From the NCBI GenBank assembly GCA_023627715.1, contig JAMAHW010000027.1, positions 349,345 through 413,344 of the forward strand: DNA of 64,000 nt, written 5' to 3'. The notes under the pieces are model-generated. The model made no database searches. It had not been told where the DNA came from and saw nothing but the letters and a program-made list of their open reading frames with translations. The DNA comes from Periconia sp. R9002 (taxonomy: Eukaryota; Ascomycota; Dothideomycetes; Pleosporales; Periconiaceae). The translations under genes and the position numbers were made by a program. This document shows, in pieces, positions 34,843 through 44,480 of the stretch; the first letter of the stretch is position 1, and the number at the start of each line of letters is the position of its first letter.

Positions 34843-36158
34843 TATTCTGTCACTAGCAGTTTTGTTGTGGGGGATTTTTCTTCGATGAATGTAATTTGTA
34901 AAGCAGTGTTCGAGGACACCGTCAGGGTTCACATGATGATATACACCAGAGCACGAAACAAAATCTCTTCCCGACCAACCTGCAACTGCACATTCAACTT
35001 TACCCCCACGTCGATCTCCAACAGTATGGAAATTTTTACCTGGAAGGGTGCATATGTGTGCTTATTCTGGATTTAAGTTTTCCTCTTCACCGCATCCATT
35101 CTCTCTTGCGAAGTTTCATCAACGTCCAAGACCGAGCAGGTATCAACTCTTCATGGGACTAGAAGAGTTATGCGTATATTTGAGCTGTCGGTGTACAACT
35201 CAAAATTGGATATATCTTCTCTTTGAGGATACGAAGACCTTATTGGGTCTTGACCTTGTTGGCGCCGCCACTCTTGTCACCAATTCAGCCAGCCCATTTC
35301 TGGCGTTATTTTGGTCACCGACATAGTCAGCCTATTACCGAAGATTTTCCCTTGATACACGCTTCTTTTTAAGTTTTTGTTATCTAAGGTGGTCTACGCT
35401 TTTTTTGTTGAACACTCCGGATCTACTTTTTCAGCTGGGTCTACCTCCACATTTTGAACGAAAAAGCAACCGCTATCTTGGCAATTGGCAATTCAATACA
35501 CCGCTGTTATCTCTCATTTGTCCATTGCATAAAACATTCTTGGAATGATTTGGTACAATTCTCGTGTTGCAGCCGTTTTTGCGAAACATTATTTGACCTC
35601 TATCAATTGAAGTACGCGAATTGAAATAGGCTTTCGTATATTTGAGTCAGCTATTTCGGTACGTAAGGCACTATATTGAACACTAGAAAGTAGGTTGGCC
35701 CGCCGCGGGACTAGCATTGTTCGAAATAGAGCTGGAAAATGCGCGAATGAAGATTTGTCCAACATTATGCTATGGACCCCTTTAGCATCCAGCGTTGGCA
35801 ATTCTCACACGTCACGGTACCTAAGGGCTTAGAAGAGCGTCATAGAAAAAAAAAAAGTACGAGATGACTACATTTTAACATTTCGGAACGCGGAGACGCG
35901 ATTAAAGCTTTTGGGGTAGTCGAAATGTAAGTGGTGCAATCCGGAAATGTGCACACAGACTCCATAATTCTATCCGATCCGCTACCCGGCCATGCAGATG
36001 TCGTGCCTTGTTTGCAGCTAAAACGAAGAATCATCGCGAAAAGATCGTGAACCCTCTTTTTTCCGATTTACAATTCCGAAGACTCCAATCTCTCAAATAA
36101 CAATCCAACCCATACTTGCTGTTCAGAAAAGGACAATACCGGTTGTTTCAGGTAGAAA
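34843..36158. promoter_or_regulatory. Bidirectional promoter, PKS / FAD oxidase
   Basis: A 1.3-kb divergent region with no gene in it. The palindromic hexamer TCCGGA (CGG-type half sites) occurs at 35416-35421 and 35940-35945. These could bind a zinc-cluster regulator but the pair is not statistically compelling. An A-run is present at 35847-35858. It probably co-regulates the two genes. Confidence 0.5.
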
Positions 36159-37953
36159 ATGTCGACGCTCGACTCGGGTCACATCCAATCTTTCGCTGCG
36201 GAGCTGAGAGAAATATTATCCAGCGAAGCGCAAGTTTCCTTGCCCAACACTCTAGCCTTCAACGATTCGAATTTTCGTTTCACTGATTACGGACGCCCTG
36301 TGGGATCCCTCTTCTTCTTTGTGACCCCATTCTGCTTTGCAAGAACTTCACTGACTGATTCTCACGCGTCAACAAAAACAGACATATATTGCGGCTGTAC
36401 ACCCCGCCACGCATCAAGATGTCGCAAAAAGCATCCGTTTCGCACACGATCACCACATCCCGTGCACCGCCAAAGGGGGCGGTCACTGCGTATCTAATTC
36501 AATGCAGACACTCCAAAACGGCATTGTCATTGATCTACAGAAGCTTAAGGCCATGTCGTACGATGCGGACAAGGAGGAAGTCACCGCGGGCGGTGGTGTC
36601 TTGAGTGGCGAGTTTCAAGAGTTTGTGCATAGCATGAAACGAGAAACGAGTGCGTTTATCCATTTATCTTCTCAACCGTTATATCCCATTTGAGAAGATT
36701 GCTCATTTTCATTCTTTTCAGATGTCGGCTCGTGCCCCACAACGGGATTGATGGGCGTCGCCATCGGAGGGGGAATTGGTCGTCTTCAAGGGAAATACGG
36801 GTACCTGAGCGATAACATGCTTTCGTGCAAGATTGCTCTAGCAGACGGTAGTATCATCAGGGCCTCAAACGATGAGAATGCGGATCTATTCTGGGGGATC
36901 CGCGGCGCAGGCCATAATTTTGGTATTGTAGTCGAGGCCACGTTCAGGGTCTATCCCCAAAAGCATGGTGGCATGCACCACAACTGGGACTTTGAGTACC
37001 GCGTAGATCAGGCTCGAGACGTGTTTCGGGTGTTGAATAATTGGGCTGGGAAGGTCGTTCCGAATCTGGCCATCTTTGTTCTCTGGAAAAGCAATGCGGC
37101 TTCTGGAGCAAAGGTAGGTTTCCTTCCTCTCTCATTACTTCGCTCAAGCAATTCGTCTACTTACAAAATAATTCTAGAATGTCATTCTCGTAAATGCAGT
37201 ATGGTCCGGTCCCCTCGAGGAGGCTGAGCCCTATATCACGGAGCTCGAAGCCCTCGATCCCATTGCTCCCGCGACTTTTCAGACAGTGGAATGGCCCCAA
37301 GTTGCATGGGTCGCTTTGCAAGGAATCAACAAGACATACCTCGGGACCCGCGAAACATGGAAGTCCTGGCCTTACAAGATTTTCGCTGCCGCCAGTGCAC
37401 GAAAATTCGATCTTGACACTATGTGCGACCTCTTTAAAGACCTGGAGAACCTGGAGGCCCGAGACGGTGTTCGGCCGTTTGCTATGTTCGAGGTTTTTTC
37501 GCACGAGCGCTCCCAGGATTTTCACGACGAATCCACGGCTTTTCCCTGGAGGTGGGGTTCAGACATATTCCTGTAAGTCACTGATTTTCACATCTCGCTT
37601 CCCAGTAATGCGTGCATAGAACTGAATTAGATTGCGTCAGTATGCTTCAAATCTGTATCCAAGATTTCAAACATGAGGAATTCAGTCTTGAGTGGTTGAA
37701 CAAGTGGAAAGGCAGGATTGTTGCTAAGTCGGGATATCCGCGTCTCCAGCAATACTCCAACTACGGGCACGGGACGGACAAAAAGGACCCTGTCGGTGCT
37801 TTGTATGGGTACGATGAATGGCGGCTCCAGAAGCTTCGCGGTCTCAAGGCAAGGTATGATGAGAAGAATTGGTTCCGCTGGTACCAACCAATCATCGATC
37901 CTCGCGAAGGAGAGGACTATGGGCCGATTGAAAAGAGTAAACCTTCATTGTAG
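36159..37953 (+). CDS. FAD-linked oxidoreductase, berberine-bridge type
   Basis: A likely tailoring oxidase of the PKS locus, 502 residues. Five exons: 36159..36299, 36382..36649, 36722..37113, 37178..37572, 37641..37953. All junctions restore frame and family motifs, although the first donor (GTGGGA) is weak. The FAD-binding PCMH domain begins near residue 40 (FTDYGRPTYIAAVHPATHQD). AKGGGHCVSN carries H82, the usual 8-alpha-FAD histidine. VGSCPTTGLMGVAIGGGIG carries C141 at the position where bicovalent members attach FAD. DLFWGIRGAGHNFGIVVEAT is intact. The BBE C-terminal domain ends with LKARYDEKNWFRWYQP. No signal peptide is seen, unlike many secreted members. Possible roles are dehydrogenation, ring formation or oxidation of an alcohol. 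Strand and spacing suggest co-regulation with the PKS. Confidence 0.9.
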
Positions 37954-38549
37954 AGTATGCAACTTCGGTTCAGAAGTTTGGTCGTTTTGTAGGAAAGGGT
38001 TCAATGGAGATAACAATGGTTACTTGCAATTGGGTGGTCGTGTGTTTAAAGTTTGTGTTTAAAGTCTTAGCCCCACACAGTGACGGAAGAGGCATGTATG
38101 TTCCCGGTCCTTACAGTGGGGTGACAGGACGGGGCCACGGGAATATAACGGTTCAGGCATCTAGTGTACCGTAAAACAATTGTGAACAATCAGAGCAAAG
38201 TCTCAAGGTCTGATCGATTGGACTCTTCCAGAACACTAGGCTGCCCGAATCGTCATGTCCCAAGGTGTCACCCTGTAGTCACTCACCGAATCACGCACCA
38301 GACCCAGGTTTTTGTCTCAGTGACACGGAAACCTTCGCTCTCATCTGCATACCTGTCGATCTCCCCATCGGCGTTACCGGTCCTAACGGACTTTGTAAAC
38401 AATACGTAACATCAGTGTTCATGATTGCTTTTCCAGCATGCTTAGCATATAACTTGAGCCGGCCCCGGTAACGAAAAGGTCAAAAACTTCACTCTACGCC
38501 AGAGAGATTTCATTGCCCTCAGGTAAAAACAAGGGGATTCATAATCAGC
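37954..38549. other. Intergenic region between cluster genes
   Basis: About 600 bp between the FAD oxidase stop and the MFS start. It holds the 3' end of one gene and the promoter of the next. No gene was seen. Confidence 0.5.
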
Positions 38550-39881
38550 ATGCGAGATAACGAAACCTCAACCACGGAGAAGGTTGAGGAAAGCCCGGCT
38601 TCTACCGTGATCGACGCACCTGTACCCCGTCAGAAAACCCCCCCTGATGGCGGTCGCGATGCTTGGCTTTGCGTTGCCGGATGCGCTGCCTTGTACTTTT
38701 GCTCTTACGGTTGGATCAAGTAAGTTGAAGCTCTCAACTATAACGCCAAAAACTCTAACTCTCGCAGTTCGATCGGTGTGTTCCAGGAGTACTACCGCCG
38801 CGTGCCCTTGAGAGCACTTCCCCCAACTACCGTCAGCTGGATCGGAGCACTCGAAAACTTCTTTCTCCCATTCTGCAGCCCCTTTGTCGGTATCATGTTC
38901 GACCGGGTGGGTCCCACCTGGCCGCTCATCTGCGGGATGGTCCTGCATGTGTTTGGGTTGATGATGGCCTCGCTCAGCACGAAGTATTACCAAATTCTCC
39001 TTTCTCAGGGTGTATGCAGCGCGATTGGCATGAGCTTCATCTTCAACCCAGCCGCAACGTCCGTATCCATGTGGTTCCAGCGTCGACGACCGCTTGCCGT
39101 GGCCATCGCCGCGTCCGGCGCCCCAATCGGCGGGATTATCTTCCCCGTTATCGCGAACAGACTGATCGGTAAGATCGGCTTTGGCTGGACGATGCGCGTT
39201 TGCGCCTTTGTCATTCTCGCCCTCATGCTCTTCGCCATCGCTACCGTCAGGCTTCCAACCAAACCAGTAAAGAAACCTTTCAATCGAGCCATCGCTAAAC
39301 GGGCGCTGCAGCCCGCGTTTCTATCTCTTGTTGCGGCCTTCTTCTTGTTTTCCTTCGGCGCGTTGCTGCCCCTCCTCTACATCACCGAGATTGCTGTCCG
39401 GGGGGGATTAACGGTGGGTATGGCGCAGTATCTAGTCTGCATTCTCAACGCTGGCGGATTAATCGGTCGCATCTCATCCGGACTTTTCGGTCAGCCTCTA
39501 GGAATGTTCAACGTTACATCAGTAGTCACGTTGCTCTGCAGCATTTTCTTGCTCGCAATTTGGATTCCTGCATCCGGGACCGCAGGTGCCATCGTCTTCG
39601 CCGTCGCGTTTGGCTTCGCACTGAACTTTGTCGTTGCTGCTACACCTGTCCTTGTCTCCCAAGTTTCCGAGTTTCAAGAGTTGGGATTGAGGGTCGGTAT
39701 TGTCTGGGGTGTGTCCTCAATCGGCGCCATCTCGGGGATTCCGATTGGCTCGTCGTTGATAAAGGGAGATAATTATGTGCGCATGAAGATTTTTGGGGGT
39801 GTGGTTGTTTCCGGGGCTGCTTTCTTCTTTGCGCTGAGTCGGTACTTTGTTGGAGGTCGAGCTATCTTCAAGAAGGTCTAA
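38550..39881 (+). CDS. MFS transporter, monocarboxylate-transporter type
   Basis: The predicted protein has 427 residues. Exon 1 is 38550..38719, the 48-nt intron 38720..38767, exon 2 38768..39881. The N-terminus has a cytosolic Glu/Thr-rich tail followed by the MCT-family entry motif PPDGGRDAWLCVAGCAALYF. The splice gives GWINSIGVFQEYYRR, as expected for the family. Twelve TM segments can be traced, including GAPIGGIIFPVIANRLIGKI and the second-half start RAIAKRALQPAFLSLVAAFF. Fungal MCT-like proteins rarely carry pyruvate or lactate. Many lie in secondary-metabolite clusters and export or move intermediates. Its position just after the oxidase suggests such a role here, as inference. Its C-terminus is short (AIFKKV). 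Confidence 0.9.
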
Positions 39882-40354
39882 GACAGTGTTTTGGCGGTGC
39901 TTTGATGAAATATTTAGAGTTTCCGCATCTTGAGCAAAAGCAGAGCAAGCTCCACGTAGCCCAAAAGTTTGAAGTAATAGTATTGATTGACTTGGATCCA
40001 TCAACATAGTTTCCAAGTGTTTGTATGTCCATTTTTATAGCCCTTGCCTGATGCTACAATCAATATTTTTGACTACCTCCCGGGACGGAGAGACAAACTT
40101 GTTTTTTACCTATTTCTAACCGATATGCATAAGCTTAAGCCTAAGGGCGTGTTATTTTCTCTTTCCTTCAGACAAGAGTCCGATATGTGTTGGGAAGAGA
40201 GAGTGTAGTTCCCGAGGTGACCTAAACGGGTAATCTGCTGTGAAGCTTGGACCACGTCTTTCATCAACCACCAAACTTTTGCCCCATCATCCTGTGACTT
40301 CCAACGGGCGGTTGCGCCTCGCCTCGTTCCTTCCGCCCTTCCCTCTCTTCGACA
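39882..40354. other. Intergenic region at probable cluster border
   Basis: This 473-bp stretch separates the polyketide locus from a mitochondrial housekeeping-type gene. I see no gene or repeat in it. Confidence 0.45.
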
Positions 40355-41431
40355 ATGCCACCGAGACTTTTTCGCAGAGGCCCAGTCGTCATCTTCATCT
40401 TTGGAACCTCAGCCTTCGGAGGCGCCGCCTACCGGTTCCTCAAACCCTCCGAATCGCTACACCCACACGATTTCACACCCTACACCCTCATCGACAAACA
40501 GCGCGTCTCCTCCACCAGCGCCATCTTCACACTCCGTCACAGTCAGAGTACTCCAACCTCTTCGAGCGTGCGAGAAGCGTGGGAACGTAGTGTATGGAGT
40601 TTACAAATCAAGCAACCGCAATTGCAGATCGCGAGGGCGTATACACCACTCCCGCCTGAGCCGCACATAAATACGGACGATGGCGAAGATGATAAGGTGG
40701 AAGATATAAGGCTTCTTATACGACAGGAGCAGGGCGGGGAAGTGTCAACGTACCTTCATCGGCTCCCAGAGATGTCGACAATCGAGCTCAGAGGGCCGCA
40801 TGTCGAATGCGAGATCCCGCAAGATGTTACAGATGTTGTGTTCCTGGCTGGCGGGACGGGGATCGCGCCCGCGATGCAGGTCGCGCAGGTGCTGGGGCGG
40901 AGAAGCGGGAGCAGGATGGGCTTGCTGTGGGCTAATAGGCGGAGAGAGGAATGCGTTGGTGGTGTCAGCGATGCTGTATCATCTACGACGGGCAATGACT
41001 CGGAGTCTCGAGGAAGTTGGAGAAATCTATTCCGCCTGATAGGGCAGAGTGCTGTACCACCATCACATTCCACCTCTCCTCCCACAAGCATGCCACCCAA
41101 AGAAAAAGGACTAATCGTGCAGGAACTCGAAGCCCTGCAGGCAAAAGCGCAGACAGCCTCCCCCTCGTCAAAAGCTCCCCTCCAAATCCAATACTTCGTC
41201 GACGAGGAAAACACCTTCATCAAACCCAGCGATGTCGCGACCCATCTCCACACCTCAAACCCGACCGAATCCAGCTCCAATAAGAAACTGATATTCGTGT
41301 CTGGCCCGGAAGGCTTCATCGAGCACTGGGCGGGTAAGAAGGTGTGGAGTGGCGGGCGCGAGGTGCAGGGTCCGCTTGGTGGGGTGCTGAGTCGCATGGA
41401 TATCACGGGCTGGAAGGTTGTCAAACTCTAA
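40355..41431 (+). CDS. CYC2: Mitochondrial FAD/NAD(P)H oxidoreductase, cytochrome c import factor type
   Basis: The single-exon protein has 358 residues. It begins with a basic segment and one TM helix (GPVVIFIFGTSAFGGAAYRF), consistent with an inner-membrane anchor. The FAD-binding FR-type domain follows: FTPYTLIDKQRVSSTSAIFTL and the flavin motif IARAYTPLPP. The NAD-binding domain shows VVFLAGGTGIAPAMQVAQVL and LIFVSGPEGFIEHWAG. A Ser/Pro-rich insert of ~80 residues splits the NAD domain. In yeast the relative Cyc2p reduces heme during cytochrome c maturation in the intermembrane space. The order of domains and the membrane anchor support orthology, but a generic cytochrome-b5-reductase-like protein remains possible. 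As a core gene it likely marks the right edge of the polyketide locus. Confidence 0.8.
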   Translation: MPPRLFRRGPVVIFIFGTSAFGGAAYRFLKPSESLHPHDFTPYTLIDKQRVSSTSAIFTLRHSQSTPTSSSVREAWERSVWSLQIKQPQLQIARAYTPLPPEPHINTDDGEDDKVEDIRLLIRQEQGGEVSTYLHRLPEMSTIELRGPHVECEIPQDVTDVVFLAGGTGIAPAMQVAQVLGRRSGSRMGLLWANRRREECVGGVSDAVSSTTGNDSESRGSWRNLFRLIGQSAVPPSHSTSPPTSMPPKEKGLIVQELEALQAKAQTASPSSKAPLQIQYFVDEENTFIKPSDVATHLHTSNPTESSSNKKLIFVSGPEGFIEHWAGKKVWSGGREVQGPLGGVLSRMDITGWKVVKL

Positions 41432-42110
41432 CATCCTGTCAGCGCCATTGTTTCTGCCCATTTTCTCGCGAGAAATAGAAGCTGTGTATGAAGGTGTTGG
41501 ATTACGAAGCTCTTTCTCTTCAGTGTAGATGCTATGTATGTATGTAGAATTGTAAGATAGGAACGGGCCTCACGCGACGGCTAGATGGGACATTCAATCA
41601 TCATTCAAAGAATACCAACATTGAACGTTGGTAACGAACCAGTCCTTCTCCATTCAAACAAAAACATTCGTTTCTCAGAGCGCCGCGATTATGATGTCCG
41701 CTCCGAACTCCGACATCCCAAGTACCTAACTACAAACGTCGAGGTCTTATCAGATTGTAAATCAAAAGTGGGTGAGGATCTGATGACGAGATGACAGCGC
41801 GGAATTACATGCGCTGTTCCGTGGCAGACCTAGTTCTACATACATAACGTTGCAAGCAACCTAGCTTTAACAAAAAGTCCCTCCTCTGCTTTCATTTTAT
41901 CCGTAGGGAAATGCGCATTCTGCCGCTTCTAGATCTCTTACTGTGCAATGACCTCAATTGAAATCCGACTCTCAAGTACCACACACCATTTAAATTCTCT
42001 TGTAGAAATACTCCCCACGCTCTTCTCGTACTCCTCGTCATTCGCTTCTCCAGCTCGGGGTACATCGCCTTACGAACGTTAGGTACGAAGGTACGAAACT
42101 TGAGGTACAG
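41432..42110. other. Intergenic region, no gene seen
   Basis: Nearly 0.7 kb of AT-rich sequence containing the promoter of the DHA2-type transporter. Short ORFs lack protein-like features. Confidence 0.45.
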
Positions 42111-44057
42111 ATGGGACAGCAACCCATCGCCCAATCAGACGCCATAGCGGCCGACGGAGCACCAATCAGCGGCGACGACCCCAACGCCCGCCCAGACGTC
42201 TTCTCCTCGACACTGCAAGAATGCCTGTGTTTGCTTTCGTGCACGCTGGCTGTGGCCATGACTTCGTTTTTGACGGGTGGTGTCACTGTTATGTCGAGTT
42301 TTGCGGCAAAGGAGTTGGGGATGAGCAATGCTGAGGTGGGTACATGTATCTTCCTTACCAACAATACAGCCAGTAACGTGATCCCATACTGTTGATACTA
42401 ACTGCTTCGATATCTCAGATAACATGGCTCCCAGCCTCGACCTCGCTCTCTGCAGGCTCCCTCCTCCTCTTCTTCGGTTCCATCTCCGACGTCTTCGGAC
42501 GAAAACTCCTCTTCACATCCTCCATGTTCCTCTTCGCCGTCTTCTGCCTCGGCGCCTCCTTCTCTACCTCAGGCGTCACCCTCGACATCATGAACGGCAT
42601 CCTAGGCATCTTCTCCGCCTCCGTGGTTCCCCCCGCCCAAGGTCTCCTCGGCACCATCTACCCCAAGCCTTCCAAACGCAAGAACCGCGCTTTCGGCGCC
42701 TTCAGCGCAGGTAACCCCCTAGGCTTCGTGTTTGGATGTATTTTCTGTGGGGTTTTTACGCAGATTTGGAATTGGAGGGCGGGGTATAGGCTGCTTGCGG
42801 TTGTGTATGCGGGAGTCAGTGGGGTCGCGGTGTGGACGGTGCCGAGGGATAGGGGAGAGAAGGCTAGGTTTGGGAGGGAGACGGTGTTGAGGTTGGATCT
42901 TGTTGGAACGGGGTTGACGATTGCTGGGATTGGGATGTTTTGTGCGGCGCTTTCGTGAGTTTTTGAACCTTTCTTTTCTATCTGGTTATTATTATTCTTG
43001 GGACTGATGAGACGAGGTGAGAAGTGGAGAAAGCAATGAGGTTCAAAATGGCGACGCGGGATGATATCTGGGCTTTTGCTAACGAAGGATCCAACAGTCT
43101 TGGAGTGGACGCGTCCAACGGTTGGAAGACACCGTACGTTCTGGTCCTATTAATCCTAGGCCTTTTACTCATCATCTCGTTCGTCGTCTGGGAAATATAC
43201 TACCCGTACTCCCTCATCGACATGAACATCTGGAAAGATCGAGACTTCTCCATCGTAAATAAGCCCCTTATCTACCCTCTGTCTTTATCAAGTCCACCAC
43301 TAAACCTCAACCACTGCAGCTACTCGCCATCATATCCGTAGGCTTCATCGGCTTCCCCGTCTTCTCTTTCTGGATAGCGCTTTACTTCCAACGCGTGCTA
43401 GAGCAATCCGCGCTCATGACGGGCGTGTACCTGCTCCCCATGGCCATCTGCGGGTTCCTCGCCAACGTCGTCGCGGCCCTGATCCAGCACAAAGTCTCCA
43501 ACAAGCTCCTGGTGGGCATCGGCGCCTCATCGTACGTCGTGGCCTTCACCCTGGCCGCCGTCCAGCGCCATGGCGATATTTACTGGGCGTTCAGCTTCCC
43601 CGCGCTGTGTCTCTGCGTCGTGGGCGCAGACTTTATATTCATCGTCACTAACGTGAGTGTTTTTACCTCCTTGTCTGCATCCAAAAATGATACTGACACC
43701 GCTACGAAAACAAAGATGTACGTCCTCTCCTCTATGCCCGCCACAAAACAATCCATAGCCGGATCGCTCATCCAAACTCTCACGCGCCTTTGCTCCGCCA
43801 TTGGCTACGGCATCGGCACTGCCATCTTCGACTCGGTCCAGCGCAACCCATCGTCGGCAGGCTACTACGCCAACGACGCCATGGAGCCGTATGCGGCTGT
43901 GTTCTGGCTCGCTGCGGGTGTGACATTTCTCGGTGTGTTACTTGTCCCGTTTTTGCGCATCGGCACGCAGGGGCATGTTGGAGATGAGAGGAGGGTGGTG
44001 GAGAAAGAGAGGGTTGGTGTAGGGAAGGAAAGTACGGATGTGGAAAAGGCGTCGTAA
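42111..44057 (+). CDS. MFS multidrug-type transporter (DHA2-like)
   Basis: I rebuilt five exons: 42111..42335, 42419..42954, 43098..43254, 43320..43652 and 43716..44057, total 530 residues. Introns are 83, 143, 65 and 63 nt, two with evident CTAAC branch points. The start of the fold shows LTGGVTVMSSFAAKELGMS and, after splicing, ITWLPASTSLSAGSLLLFFG, then motif A-like GSISDVFGRKLLFTSS. The antiporter motif C position reads GAFSAGNPLGFVFGCIF. About 14 TM segments can be counted, as in DHA2 drug:proton antiporters of the aminotriazole-resistance branch. The cargo is unknown. It lies 1 kb past CYC2 and just upstream of a C2H2 protein. Membership in the polyketide locus is possible but unsupported. 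Confidence 0.87.
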
Positions 44058-44480
44058 TACAACAAAAGCTAGGTTTACATATATACAAGTATATATTGAC
44101 ATTCAGCATAAGTCAACTTTATATCTAGGATACTTAACGAAGCCACAACATGTCATCAATCTTGCATTAGTCCCAGGGGGGACATGCCATGTACAGCCAC
44201 ACTGCTCTGTACACGAGAAAATGCGCAAGGGGTGCTTCGTCGTGATTCGACAACTCCTCCTTCACAGCAACGATGAAGTCGCTCTGACTGGTTCGCTTAT
44301 CTACATGCGTACATTTGACCGGTTCGCACATCGGTGCTCTTGCCGCTGAGTGTTCAGCCTTCTCCTGCTCTTTTCACTTGATAGTTAAAACAGACAACCC
44401 GCCAGAGGATGAGACGGCGGCGGCACGTTTCCTTCTCGTCGTTTTCAAATCGAATTCTTTGATATTTTGCCGAAGAGTTG
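44058..44480. other. Intergenic region upstream of C2H2 gene
   Basis: About 420 bp containing the DHA2 gene 3' end and the C2H2 gene promoter. No other feature is seen. Confidence 0.45.
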
